Source of the DNA: Kiritimatiellia bacterium
GTDB lineage: Bacteria; Verrucomicrobiota; Kiritimatiellia; CAIQIC01; Lenti-01
Assembly: GCA_028681135.1 (NCBI GenBank)
Contig: JAQUJC010000013.1
Span: 1 to 55,283, forward strand
DNA length: 55,283 bases
Reading direction: 5' to 3'
Below are positions 25,517 to 36,200 of the stretch, piece by piece. Every line of letters starts with the position of its first letter. The stretch's first letter is position 1. Under the pieces are notes generated by a model, which made no database searches, had not been told where the DNA came from, and was given only the letters and a program-made list of their open reading frames with translations. A program made the translations under genes and the position numbers.

Positions 25517-26686
25517 CTAGGGGTCGCGGACGTCCAGCAGCTCCTGGAGCCCGGCGGCGTAGCGGGCGGCGATGGCGCTCCAGGTGAAGTCGGCGAGGGT
25601 TCGGCGGCGGGCATTTTCGCCAAGTTCCAGGAGACGGGCAGGGGCTTGCAGCAGGTCGGCAATGGCATTGGCCATGGCCGGTGGATCGCCGGGGGGGACC
25701 AGCAGGCCGGTTGTCCCTTCCGCAATGGCGTCGGGGATGCCGCCGCAGCGGGTGGCGATGGCGGGCACGCCTTGCAGTGCGGCCTCGAGAATGACAATGC
25801 CGAAGCCCTCCACATCATGGGGATCGTCCAGGCATGGCAGCACAAACAGGTCCGCGCGCTGATAGATTTGGTCCAAGTCGGCCCCTGAGAGGCGTCCGAG
25901 CAGGAGGGCGTGGTGATCATGCTGGCCGTCGCGAATGGCGTCGGTCAGTTGCTGGCGGATGCGTTCCTGGTGGATCAGGGATGCCTTGGCCTCGCCGCCG
26001 ACAACCAGCAGCAGCACATCGGGGATGAGTTTGCGCAGCAACGGCAGCGTGTGTGCGATGAATTCACGGTTGCCCTTGCGGCGGATCAGGCGGCCGACCG
26101 TGACCAGGGTCGGCCGTCCGGCCGTCTCGTCCAACACGCGCAGAATATCCGCAGTTGGGTGTGCGGAGGGCGGCGGCGGGGGGGTGACCCCCGGGCAAAC
26201 AACGCGAATCCGGGCGGGGTCCAATCCGCGCGTTTCCAGCAGGCGGGCGGTATTGCGGCTATTGGCGAACAGCAGGCGCGCGCCCGAGAGCAGCGGGGTA
26301 ATGGCGAGTTGGTACGCGCGCCGCGGCAAGAGGATGTCGCTGCCATGAATGAGGACCGCGTAGGGGATGCGGAGGAGGCGGGAGAGTAGCCAGGCCGCGG
26401 GCGCAGAGGTCAGGCTGGGACACAACAAAACATCGGGCCGGGAGTGGCGAGCCAGGCGAAACCCGGCCGTGACGGCGTGGAGCAGGAAACAAGGGATGCC
26501 TTTGCGGCGGGCGCGGGAAACAGGGGCGGAGGGGGCGGCCACCTCGAGTGCCTCGTTGGGGAGGGGCGGTGCCACGACACGTACCGTGTGCCCCAAGGCT
26601 CGCAAGCCATCGGCGGTATGCTGGGCGACGTGTTCAATGCCGCCAACCACAGGTGGATAATTCCAGGTGAGCATCAACACGTTCAT
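25517..26686 (-). CDS. GT4 glycosyltransferase
   Basis: GT-B enzyme of 389 residues starting MNVLMLTWNYPPVVGGIEH, a common GT4 opening. Donor domain: VTVGRLIRRKGNREFI, VLPCLDDPHDVEGFGIVILEAALQGVPA with the EX7E glutamates, and TRCGGIPDAI. The ATG at 26686 overlaps the stop of the upstream membrane protein as ATGA, so the two are coupled; a longer in-frame start at 26761 would lie inside that gene. A proline-rich loop (VTPPPPPSAH) follows the donor-domain hinge. Confidence 0.9.
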   Translation of the reverse strand: MNVLMLTWNYPPVVGGIEHVAQHTADGLRALGHTVRVVAPPLPNEALEVAAPSAPVSRARRKGIPCFLLHAVTAGFRLARHSRPDVLLCPSLTSAPAAWLLSRLLRIPYAVLIHGSDILLPRRAYQLAITPLLSGARLLFANSRNTARLLETRGLDPARIRVVCPGVTPPPPPSAHPTADILRVLDETAGRPTLVTVGRLIRRKGNREFIAHTLPLLRKLIPDVLLLVVGGEAKASLIHQERIRQQLTDAIRDGQHDHHALLLGRLSGADLDQIYQRADLFVLPCLDDPHDVEGFGIVILEAALQGVPAIATRCGGIPDAIAEGTTGLLVPPGDPPAMANAIADLLQAPARLLELGENARRRTLADFTWSAIAARYAAGLQELLDVRDP

Positions 26687-29076
26687 GGCGAGTCCGTTTC
26701 CAGATGTATCCAATCCACAAACAAGCCCAGAGTTCGGGTGTCGCCTCCACCGGGGGACCATCCCTCGGTCTCTATTTGGAACTGGTTATTTGCTTGCAGC
26801 AGGCCCGGGGGAATTTCAACCGCCCAGATTTCACAGCCGTCTTCAGCGTCTGGCTGCGACACAACGGTTAGGGGGCTGTCGTTCAAGCGAATCGAAGGAG
26901 GCGAGGCCAGCGGCGGTCGATTACGGGCAAAATGCCGAAGGGTAAGGCGTCCGGGGGCGCCGGGGGTTGCACAGCGCCACGCCCAAGTGGCCAGAGGTTT
27001 TGTCCAGCGGGCATTTCCGCCAGTAGTGGTCTCACGGGCATACCACCCTTCGCGTAAATGGGCGAAGTCTCCCTCGGTACCAACCTCCACTGTCAATTGC
27101 GGCGTTGGCATCGGAATGCTCCAATCAATTCGATGCAAATCAAGCGGTGTGGAAGACTGGAATTCAAGCACGGGCGAGACCAGCGGACCCTCCGCGGCGA
27201 GCGCGATGCAATGCCACATGCGGTCTTGGGGCAAGCGGACGTGATGGGTGGTTTGCCCCAGCGTCAGGGTGAGGTCCACGGGGCTGTTTTTACGCGCCGG
27301 GCTGCGCAGGCGCACTTCGGCAAATCCCTGGTCGTTGTCGGCGAGAGTTCCGGGCAAGGCGACATCTGCGGACTGAAGAATGCGCGGGACATTGCGCGCC
27401 AACGTTGCCAGGTCCACCGTGTCCGAGAGCAAGGGCATGGCATCTGGAACGGCCTTGAGTGAGAAATCCAGCCGCGCGAAGCCGTCGCGGGCGTCTTGTT
27501 CATCCGGCAACGGCATGGTCGGCGCCTGCCAGGAACGCACGCGAAACAACCGTAGCGATTGGGCGCCCGTCCGCTCGCGCAACTGATAGCGGTTGACAGG
27601 GAAGGTGGTCACCAGCTCCATATCCCAGATTCGTTGGAGCAGGGCGGCATCGGTTTCCCACCCGATTCTGGGGTGCATTTCCAATAGGAAGATGGGGGAG
27701 GTTTCCGTTTGGTACGGGATGAGTGCGGTCCGCAGGGCGGCCTCCGCCGGGACGTCTTCCGGGATGAGCGCGGTGACCGGAAAGGCGCGTGCGTGGGTGA
27801 ACCAGCGTACGATCTCGCACAGGTTGCGGCGGCAGAAAACCAGGCTATCTGCGGGCACCCACTCTTCCAAATCTGTTTGTAATTGCCGCGCCTGAGGAAT
27901 CTGAAACCGCGGTTCGGCGGGAACTGTGACCAGGAGCTGGGTCATGGTGGCCACTGTGAGCGCCACCGTGATGGCGGGGAGCAGGTGAGGCCCCACACGA
28001 GAGGGCAAGCGGGCGGCCAAGTGGTGGAGACCCCAGAGCAGACCCCAGGACAGCATGGGAATGGCAAATATCGCCACCGAATAATAATAGCGTGAGACAA
28101 ACGTCCAATAAAAAGCATAGAAAACCGCATGGATGACCGCCGCGGGCAGCAGCAGGCCCGCCATAATCCGATTGCGCTGCCAGATGCTCAGCGCCCCGGC
28201 CCCAACGACGAACACTAGCCCAATGCCAGCTTTTTCCAGAAAGTATGGCCAGGCCCGGCCAACGGTGCGGGACATGATGGTCCAGGTGAAGTGTGCGCCA
28301 GGAACCAGTTGGTTGCCGGATGCCGCCTGGTAGGGCAATACGGCTTGGCCGGTGCTGGCCAGACTTTGCAGCAGCAGCGGGGCCAGACCCGCCGCAAATG
28401 CCGCCGAAAATAGAATGGCATCGCGCCAAAAGCGGATGCGTGCATCCGCCCGCCACGACCAGAAGGCATAGAGAGCAACGGGTGCCAGCACCAGCACCGA
28501 GGTTTCCCGCACCGTACAGGCCAGTCCCAGCAGGAGCCCCCCTGCGGCTGCTCGCATCGGTCGCGCTCCGCCCGTCACCGCATGGCGTGTGAGGCACCCC
28601 ACGGCGGCCAATACCAGCAAAAAGGAGAGCGGGTCGCGGAACGGATTGACCATTTGCACAACCAGCCAGCGGTCAAAAGAGACATACAGCGCCACGGTCA
28701 GCGACACCACCATCCAGCGCGACATGCGATGAGCGGGGGGCAACGCCCGGATGACGAGGGTGGCCCCCAGTAGATAGGTCGCGATCAGCACCGGGACATT
28801 GACTAAAAATACCGTGAACGGTCCCACGATATCCAAAACGACTCGCAAAAAAATTGGAAACCCAAGGGCAAATTTGCTGGTATGGATTTCGGTTTCGAAA
28901 AAACGGGCGAAATGGAGCCAATTCAGGGGATCGGAAAAAGCGCGGACCTCATAGTTGCGCAAGACGTGAATGATCCACGTACCAATCAGCGCGAGGGGCC
29001 ATAGCCAAGGAGCGCCAGCGGCAAGGCGGCGTCGGATGGGGCACTCTACTCTCATTCTCATGGTGGGGATGGGCAC
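26683..29076 (-). CDS. GT-C-like polytopic membrane protein with a large C-terminal soluble domain
   Basis: 797 residues. About ten hydrophobic segments occupy residues 20-400. The first periplasmic loop has AFSDPLNWLHFARFFE, with an acidic residue where GT-C enzymes place the catalytic Asp. Residues 410-797 are soluble and beta-rich. This is the layout of lipid-linked-sugar-dependent glycosyltransferases acting on the periplasmic face. The divergent neighbour at 29197 has the same layout and shares DPxxxLHFA and a central RET motif, so they are paralogues. Overlaps the downstream GT4 as ATGA. Several Mets near the N-terminus are possible starts. Substrate unknown. Confidence 0.7.
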   Translation of the reverse strand: MPIPTMRMRVECPIRRRLAAGAPWLWPLALIGTWIIHVLRNYEVRAFSDPLNWLHFARFFETEIHTSKFALGFPIFLRVVLDIVGPFTVFLVNVPVLIATYLLGATLVIRALPPAHRMSRWMVVSLTVALYVSFDRWLVVQMVNPFRDPLSFLLVLAAVGCLTRHAVTGGARPMRAAAGGLLLGLACTVRETSVLVLAPVALYAFWSWRADARIRFWRDAILFSAAFAAGLAPLLLQSLASTGQAVLPYQAASGNQLVPGAHFTWTIMSRTVGRAWPYFLEKAGIGLVFVVGAGALSIWQRNRIMAGLLLPAAVIHAVFYAFYWTFVSRYYYSVAIFAIPMLSWGLLWGLHHLAARLPSRVGPHLLPAITVALTVATMTQLLVTVPAEPRFQIPQARQLQTDLEEWVPADSLVFCRRNLCEIVRWFTHARAFPVTALIPEDVPAEAALRTALIPYQTETSPIFLLEMHPRIGWETDAALLQRIWDMELVTTFPVNRYQLRERTGAQSLRLFRVRSWQAPTMPLPDEQDARDGFARLDFSLKAVPDAMPLLSDTVDLATLARNVPRILQSADVALPGTLADNDQGFAEVRLRSPARKNSPVDLTLTLGQTTHHVRLPQDRMWHCIALAAEGPLVSPVLEFQSSTPLDLHRIDWSIPMPTPQLTVEVGTEGDFAHLREGWYARETTTGGNARWTKPLATWAWRCATPGAPGRLTLRHFARNRPPLASPPSIRLNDSPLTVVSQPDAEDGCEIWAVEIPPGLLQANNQFQIETEGWSPGGGDTRTLGLFVDWIHLETDSP

Positions 29077-29196
29077 ATGGATAGGATGGAGGAACCGTAG
29101 CGGATCGACTAGATGGGTTCAAGCCCTGTCCGCGGGGCCTGACGAGTCTCCAGATTCAGATTGAACCGCGTAAATGATTTAGAGAGGATGCCGCTT

Positions 29197-31413
29197 ATGA
29201 CCGGATTGTGTGCAGCAGAGAGGATGGCAGGACGGAAGACGAGCTGGTCGGCGCCGTTATGGATGGGGGGGCTGTTGATTTGGCTCTGGGGGTTGGGGTG
29301 GCTGACGGCGTGGAAAGTCATGAGCTATGCCACGGGCCAAGACCCACGCATCTACCTGCATTTCGCCGAGGCCATTCGCGCTGACGGGTATTCGCTCGAA
29401 GCCATCGCGCGCTGTACACGGTGGGTGGTCCCTGGCTATCCCCTGCTGTTGGCGGCCGTTCTCGATGGGCTGGGGATTTTTGCGGCCTATTGGATCAATC
29501 TGCCCATTTTCTTTGTGTTTATCTGGCTGTTGATCATCGTCCTGCGCCGATTTGCCTCGCCGACCGAAATTGGGCTGACGCTGCTGCTATTTTTTTGGAT
29601 CGTCGTGACTGGTCATCCCCTGAACCCTCACTATCTCTTTTTACCTTTTCGCGGGCTCATCGAATGGACGTGGATGTTGGGTGGGCTTGTCATTGCACTA
29701 CCGGGGACCGATCCGGGCGCGTCCGATCGGTTTCGCTATCGCCGCGCCGCGGGAACGGCTCTGTGGCTGATGGGCGGTGTGCTGTTTCGGGAAACCATTC
29801 TGTTTATTTTGCCCCCCCTGGGGCTGATCTGGCTCTGGCAAGGGGTCCGGGGGAATCGAGGGGCCTGGAAGGCCCTGGCCGCCCTGATGGGGCCGCCCAT
29901 CCTGGCGTTCCTTGTCTTCTTGGCCTGGAAATGGGCGCGGCAAGAGCCGCTCATGAACTCGCAGGTAAAAATGTGGGTGACGGGCTTATTACGCGGTGGG
30001 TTTGCCAAACCTTTTCCGCTTTTGCTGGCCGACATTCTCCGCCTTATGGGTGCCGAACTGCGGGCGGTGGGGCTCATTGGTTTGGCGGCCGGTACGGGGT
30101 GGGCCGTGGTACGCAGAGAAAAGACCGTATTCATCCTGGCCGTGACGGCGGGATTGCTGGTTCTGTTTTATGCCGTGTACAAGTCCCATGTGCGCTATAC
30201 CCTCAGTGCCCTGGGCCTGGTGGCGCTCATCGCAGGATGGGGCGGGGCCGTGACCCTGACCTGGGTGGCGCGCCGGCTCTCCCCGCGCTGGCGGATCGCC
30301 CTGAACGCGGCCGTCATGCTGCTGGTGACGGCCTTCATCCTGCGGGCGATTGCAGCCATCGATACCTGGGGGCCGCGCATCTCCCCGCAGGATGTCATGG
30401 CTTTGCAACGCCATCCGTTGGCGGCTGAACCGGTCGTGTTTGTAGAGAAAGACAATCGCCATTTGGTCGATGCCCTGGTGGCGTTTACCTCGGCTGAACC
30501 TAAAGACCCCGTCCTGGAAGGGGCCGCGATCACCACTTTTGAAGGGGCTTTTTTCATGCGTCCACTCGATGACAAAGGCCGCACCGCCATCCAACAGGGA
30601 GTCAGCGCAGAAAATGGCCTGAAACAGTATGTTGATATCGTGCCGTTCGGGGATGAAATTATGCTGGGCGATACCCGTTTACAGGTGTGTCGGTTGGCGG
30701 CGTGGTCGCAGCGCCAGGTCGTCTTTGATCTCGCGATGGCCCCGGGGCAGGCGGCAGGAGTCCTGTGGCTGGATTTCAAAGCCGGGGTCGCGGCGGACTC
30801 CGTTCAGGTAGACCTGCGCGTTGGCACCGAAATCCAGCCCCCAATTGTTCTGCACCAACCGGCCGGACTGCTGCCGGTGTGGGTCCAGGCGGGGGTGCAA
30901 CAGGCAACTAATCTGCATGTTGAAATTCGCTCTCCAGTGCCGTTGCCGGCGGACGTGGAGCCCGTCTTCGTTCCGACGGGCGGGGTGCGCTGGCTGACGA
31001 TGGAAGCGGGGCGGCTGCCATCCGTTCGCGGGCTGCTGGGTGAGGGCTTCGAAGACCAACCGCCCCAGGCCAAGCACGGGGCGGCTTGGCGCGAACGCGC
31101 TGAAATTGATCTGCCCGCCCTGGCTGGACCTGCGCCCGCGACCGTTCAGGTGGCCGTGACGCTGCGGCTGTTGCCGCGGCCGGTTTCTGACGCAACACTT
31201 CAGGGGTCTCTTGCGCGGCTTGAAGAGTCAACGGCTGCCACTAAATGGCAGATTCCCGCCGGGCGCGGGGAGGGGCGGGCGACGTGGAAAGGTCACGGGG
31301 CGGGACCCGTGCCGCCGTTGGTGCTGACGGCGGAGCCGTGGCCGGCGGACTGCTGGTATTTACGCGTGGAGCGAATCGGGATTTCTTTCACTGCGACGGC
31401 CGAGCCCGGGTAG
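29197..31413 (+). CDS. GT-C-like polytopic membrane protein, paralogue of the divergent neighbour
   Basis: 738 residues, about ten transmembrane segments in the first 390, then a soluble domain to the end. TGQDPRIYLHFAEAIR in the first outer loop matches the neighbour's motif, and LFRETILFIL repeats its RET segment. ATG 29197 follows GAGAGG at 29182-29187; ATG 29188 and TTG 29161 are in-frame alternatives. It is divergent from 26683-29076 with a 120-base gap that should hold both promoters. It is convergent with the GT39-like gene downstream; a GCGCGC hairpin (31508-31530) lies at that junction. Confidence 0.7.
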   Translation: MTGLCAAERMAGRKTSWSAPLWMGGLLIWLWGLGWLTAWKVMSYATGQDPRIYLHFAEAIRADGYSLEAIARCTRWVVPGYPLLLAAVLDGLGIFAAYWINLPIFFVFIWLLIIVLRRFASPTEIGLTLLLFFWIVVTGHPLNPHYLFLPFRGLIEWTWMLGGLVIALPGTDPGASDRFRYRRAAGTALWLMGGVLFRETILFILPPLGLIWLWQGVRGNRGAWKALAALMGPPILAFLVFLAWKWARQEPLMNSQVKMWVTGLLRGGFAKPFPLLLADILRLMGAELRAVGLIGLAAGTGWAVVRREKTVFILAVTAGLLVLFYAVYKSHVRYTLSALGLVALIAGWGGAVTLTWVARRLSPRWRIALNAAVMLLVTAFILRAIAAIDTWGPRISPQDVMALQRHPLAAEPVVFVEKDNRHLVDALVAFTSAEPKDPVLEGAAITTFEGAFFMRPLDDKGRTAIQQGVSAENGLKQYVDIVPFGDEIMLGDTRLQVCRLAAWSQRQVVFDLAMAPGQAAGVLWLDFKAGVAADSVQVDLRVGTEIQPPIVLHQPAGLLPVWVQAGVQQATNLHVEIRSPVPLPADVEPVFVPTGGVRWLTMEAGRLPSVRGLLGEGFEDQPPQAKHGAAWRERAEIDLPALAGPAPATVQVAVTLRLLPRPVSDATLQGSLARLEESTAATKWQIPAGRGEGRATWKGHGAGPVPPLVLTAEPWPADCWYLRVERIGISFTATAEPG

Positions 31414-31519
31414 CCAAAGGCCGCCGGGACCAGCCCCCCACAAGCTGTCTCGTGGGTGAATCAGTTCTGCGATGGTCCTCGACATCAGAATCGCCTGATC
31501 CAAAAGAGCGCGCAACCCT

Positions 31520-33046
31520 CTATGGCGCGCCGATATCCAGCCGTCGGGCCCAGGCGTTCGAGCAGGAAAGGAATGCCGGGTAGGGACCGGAGATGATCAA
31601 GGCGCCCTCTTGTTCCCGTACCGCCACGGTTTCCGGTTGGTCGCGGCCAAACCGGATACCGGAATAGGCTGGATTCTTGGAGGTAATCCACGTCGGCGGG
31701 AAAATCTCCAGCCGTTGGCGCAGGGTTTCCCGTTCTTCGGGGTTCACCATTGCGACATGGAGGGACAAGATCGGCGGGGGGGCGGGTGCTGGCAGCAGGA
31801 GATGCAACGCGTAGTTGTTATCGAGGACCAGCAAGGTATTGCCGGGCTGGTAATGGGGGCGCATGGCGAGCGCCAGTGCCTCGTAAGGCGATTGCGGAGT
31901 TCCCCGTAGCCGAGCCGGGACGAGGTGTGCCGTTTCAGCGGCGATGCCGGCCAGCAGGATGCTGGCGCATAGCCATACCAGTCCGATGCGGCGCCCTTCG
32001 TCGGCACCGCTTTTTGGCGCGAGAGCGATCCATAGCAGCAGGGGCGGGAGCAGACCGGCGGCGGGATAGGCCCAGCGACGATATTCCAAGCATAGCTCCA
32101 AGAGTGCGCCGACGATCCAGCCCAGTGTCAACAGGCTGATACGGTCGCGGCTCATTCCCTTCCGTAGGAGTAATCCGATGACCAAAAGGAAGAAGGGCCA
32201 GATGCCCGTGCGCAACAAGGTGACGGGGACTTTGATGGGCATCCACCATGGCCGCGCGGGGTCGTCGGATGCCTTGTAGAGGGTTAGCAGCCCTGTCACG
32301 AACGAGTTTTGGCCACCGGTTTCCACTGTGGCGGGTGCTGCATCACGAAATTCGGCCGGCCATTCCACCGTTTGGCGGTACCACCCGGCCACCGAGTCGT
32401 TGCGGGCCAGCCATCCCAGCGTCAGTGTGGCGGTCAGCAGGGCCCCCAGTGCCAGGCAGATTGCCGATTTGAACGGCCATGCGTGGTGTCTCCGCTGCTC
32501 CAGAACAAGCCAAACAGCCAGCATGACCAGAGCGGGCAAGATCAGGATGGATTTCAGGAACAAGATCGCGCCCGTCAGGGCACCGGCTGCGAACGCGGCG
32601 ACGGGGGTCCCGCGTTGGCCCAAAAGCAGGATCAGCCCGGTCAGTAGAATGGCGTAGGTTTCCGGCCGGAGGCTATCCCCCCACACGATGGCTGAATAGG
32701 GAAGCGCCGCCGCCAGCGCCGCAAAGTGGATGGCAGTGTGGCGCGAGCGGTCTCCGCCCGCCCGGATCAGCCTATACAGGATAGCGGCGATCCCGAGCGC
32801 CGACAAGGCGCGGAGCGCGCCGGCGGCCGCCGCGCCCGCCCCGAACAGGCGAACCGCCGGGGCCGTGAGCCAGACCAGCAGCGGTCCCTTGCTGTCGTGA
32901 GAATCGATATAGCGGTTGCCGGTCTCCAGCAAGGTGCGTGTTTGGAGCAGATAGACCGATGTATCGGAGGTTAACGGCTGCACGAATCCCAACAGCAGCG
33001 CCACGATCAGCAGGCCTGCCGGGAGCCACCACCAGCGCGGCAACAA
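31520..33046 (-). CDS. GT39/PMT-like membrane glycosyltransferase
   Basis: 508 residues with about eleven hydrophobic segments. The first loop has LTSDTSVYLLQTRTLLE followed by SHDSKGPLLVWLTAPAVRLFG, the familiar arrangement of the ArnT/PMT-related glycosyltransferase_39 group: acidic residue near the first helix, then a D-x-K-x-P-L segment. These enzymes use polyprenyl-phosphate sugars, in keeping with the DPM-like GT2 at 7454. The last 120 residues are soluble. The start is 154 bases from the divergent LamG-CBM6 gene. Confidence 0.8.
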   Translation of the reverse strand: MLPRWWWLPAGLLIVALLLGFVQPLTSDTSVYLLQTRTLLETGNRYIDSHDSKGPLLVWLTAPAVRLFGAGAAAAGALRALSALGIAAILYRLIRAGGDRSRHTAIHFAALAAALPYSAIVWGDSLRPETYAILLTGLILLLGQRGTPVAAFAAGALTGAILFLKSILILPALVMLAVWLVLEQRRHHAWPFKSAICLALGALLTATLTLGWLARNDSVAGWYRQTVEWPAEFRDAAPATVETGGQNSFVTGLLTLYKASDDPARPWWMPIKVPVTLLRTGIWPFFLLVIGLLLRKGMSRDRISLLTLGWIVGALLELCLEYRRWAYPAAGLLPPLLLWIALAPKSGADEGRRIGLVWLCASILLAGIAAETAHLVPARLRGTPQSPYEALALAMRPHYQPGNTLLVLDNNYALHLLLPAPAPPPILSLHVAMVNPEERETLRQRLEIFPPTWITSKNPAYSGIRFGRDQPETVAVREQEGALIISGPYPAFLSCSNAWARRLDIGAP

Positions 33047-33200
33047 TTTTACAATAGTTTTAATAGCGTTCCGCTGGGCGACTTATATCCAAATAACCAC
33101 CATGGACCACGATTGATCATAGACACACCCCATGGAATAGCATAGTTTATGACACTCTATTTTCACAAAGCCATTCATTCCATTCCGGAGAAAGCTATCC

Positions 33201-36200
33201 ATGAAGTATGTGCATCCGATCGTAATTCTGTCCAGTCTGATCTTGATGGCCGGGGGGTTGGCCCTATCCGCCACGGGTGCGCCGGTCCCCGTGTTGCGGG
33301 CACCGGGAGGGGTGTCGGATTTCGGAACGGTGGCCAACTCCGCGACGGTGCAAATGAACGGGCAGATGACCCTGGAAGCCTGGGTTCATCCGACAGGCTG
33401 GCGGCCGTACACAGGCCGTGAGAAGCACGGATTGAACTTTATGTACAAGGGGCGCATCGGCTCGTATATCGACTTTGTGTTCGCGCTGCAGGAAAACGGA
33501 ATCCTGTGCCTGGGCAACACGTGGGGCTATATCGGGGTGATGAACCGGCGCGTGCCACTCAACCAGTGGACCCATGTGGCCGTGACGGTCAACGAAGCGA
33601 CCGGTTCGTTCGTCTTTTATATCAATGGCGAAAATTGTGGTGCGGGGTCGGGCTGGCAGGGGGTGTCGCTGAGCCGCACCTCGTTCTTGGGGCCGTCCAG
33701 TCATCCGTTGTATGTCGGGGGATTTAACCAATTGGGGTGGGGCTACAACAATGACAACTTCAGAGGCATGATCGCCGATGTGCGCATGTGGAACCTCGTG
33801 CGTACGCCGGCGGAGATTGCAGCGAACTACCAAAAGCAACTGCGGGGCACAGAGCCGGGGTTGGCGGCATACTGGACCTTTGCCGACCGATTGGACAAGA
33901 GCCCCAATGGCAATCATATGACGTTGGGCGGCAACGCGTCCTTCCAGGCCGGGCAGGGGCCGAACTTGCAGGGCGCGGGCGGGATTGATGTCGAGTTGAC
34001 GGCGCCGGCCCAGAACCAGATCGTGGTGCAGGGGGCCGACCTGGCGCTGGCGGCCACCGCAACGGCGATCAGTGGCGGCGTGGCGCGCGTGGACTTCTTT
34101 GCCAACACCATCTTCCTCAGCAGCGACAGCACTGCTCCGTATACGGCGACCTGGTCCAATGTGCCCGCCGGACTGCATACCGTGAGCGCCCGGGCAACGA
34201 ACAACGCCGATCAGGTTGGGGCGTCTGAGGATGTGGTGATCCGGGTGCATGGTCCGTTCGGGGGAGCAGCGGCCGAGGTGCCCGGGCAGATAGAAGCCGA
34301 ACACTTTGACCTGGGGGGGCCGGGTTTGGGCTATCTCGATACAACAGCGGCCAACGAAGGCGGACAGTATCGTCCTGGCGAGGCCGTGGATATTACGGTG
34401 GATGCCAGCGCAAACAATGGCCATGTCGTGGGGTGGACCAAGGCGGGCGAATGGATGAGCTATGTGTTCAATAATGTTAGCACCCAAGGGGCGTACACAA
34501 TCCGGTCCCGGGTCGCCGGCGTGGGGGTCGGCGGCAAATTCAAAATTTGGGTCAATGGCATCGAAGTGCCGGGGGACTTGAGTGTACCGAATACAGGCGC
34601 ATGGACGTCCTACCAGTGGGTGACTCGCGATAACGTGATGCTGCCGCAAGGCGTCTGCACCATGCGTGTGGCCATGGTGGCCAACGGCCCCAGCGGCAAT
34701 GTGGGTGCTTTCGACGCATTCACGATTGGTGAGACCCCGCCGCCTGTGCAGGAACCCTTTAATCAGACGGCCCAGCCCTGGGACGTTCCGGGAAGTGTCC
34801 AATGCGAGGATTTTGACCAAGGCGGAGAGGGTTTGGCCTATCACGAAGTGAGTCTCCTCAATGAGGGCGGATACTACCGCATGCAGGATGGCGTGGATAT
34901 TGCCCAGCAAGTTCAGGCAGGCAACGGCCATGCCGTTGGCTGGACCCGGGCAGGCGAATGGATGGAGTACACCATCAATGTCACCACCCCTGGCACCTAT
35001 GTGTTCGAAACGCATGTGGCGGGCGAGGGTAACGACGGCCAGTTCCAAATTCTGGTGGATGATGACCTTGTGGGAGACACCCTCAACGTGCCCGATACCG
35101 GCTCATGGACGTCCTATCAGGCCGTTTTGTCGGATGAATTTACCCTGACGTTGGGCGTCCATACGGTCCGCGTGGCGATGGTGACGCAAGGCAGCAGCGG
35201 TCATGTGGGCGCCTTTGACTTTTTGGAGGTCAAGACGGGATCCAGTGGGCCCGTGCAAATGCCGTGCGATGGGACGCCGGTCGAGTTGCCCGGCGTGGTG
35301 CAGGCCGAAAAATTTGATGCCGGGGGCGAAGGGCTGGCCTATCATGAGACTACACCGATCAATCAGGGAGGCCAACTCCGTACGCTGGAAGGCGTGGATA
35401 TTGCGGCGCACGCGACGGCCAGCAATGGCTATGTGGTGGGTTGGACACAACCTGGCGAATGGCTGGAGTACACCGTCGACGTGACCGTGCCCGGCAAGTA
35501 CAATCTGGCGACACGGCTCGGGGCCCAAGGGGCCGGTGGCCGATTCCGGGTGGAGCTTGCGGGTGCGACTCGTGATGTCGTGGTTCCCCATACCGGCGGG
35601 TGGTATACCTTCGGGGATGTGGCGGCGAATGGACTGGAATTGACCGCAGGTGTGCACACCATGCGCGTGTCGATGGTGCAGGCCGGGATCGGCGGTTCCG
35701 TCGCGGCGCTGGATCAATTCGCTTTTACGCTCTCCGCACAAAGCGCATTCCCCGGCGGCGTCGCCTGGCCGGTACCTGGGCTGATCGAAGTGGAAAACTT
35801 TGACCAGGGTGGCCCGGACGTGGCCTATCACGATGCAACCGCAGCCAACGAGGGTCGGGCCCATCGCCCTGCCGAACAGGTGGGAATCTCAGCAGACCCC
35901 GCAGCCAGCAATGGCTTCGTTGTAGGCTGGACCGCGGCGGGCGAATGGCTGGAATACACCATAAGCGTGACCGAGACGGGACTCTACACGATTACAACGC
36001 GTGTGGCCGGTGCCGGGGCGGGTGGTCAGTTCCGCATTTTGGTTGGCGGCGTGGATAAGACCGGTGTGCAGAACGTGCCGAACACGGGCGCGTGGAATGC
36101 CTATGCAAGCGTCACAGTTTCCGACGTGAATTTGACCGCTGGTGAACATCGGCTGCGCTTAGAGATGCTGCGCCCCGGCAGCAGCGGTCATGTCGGTGCC

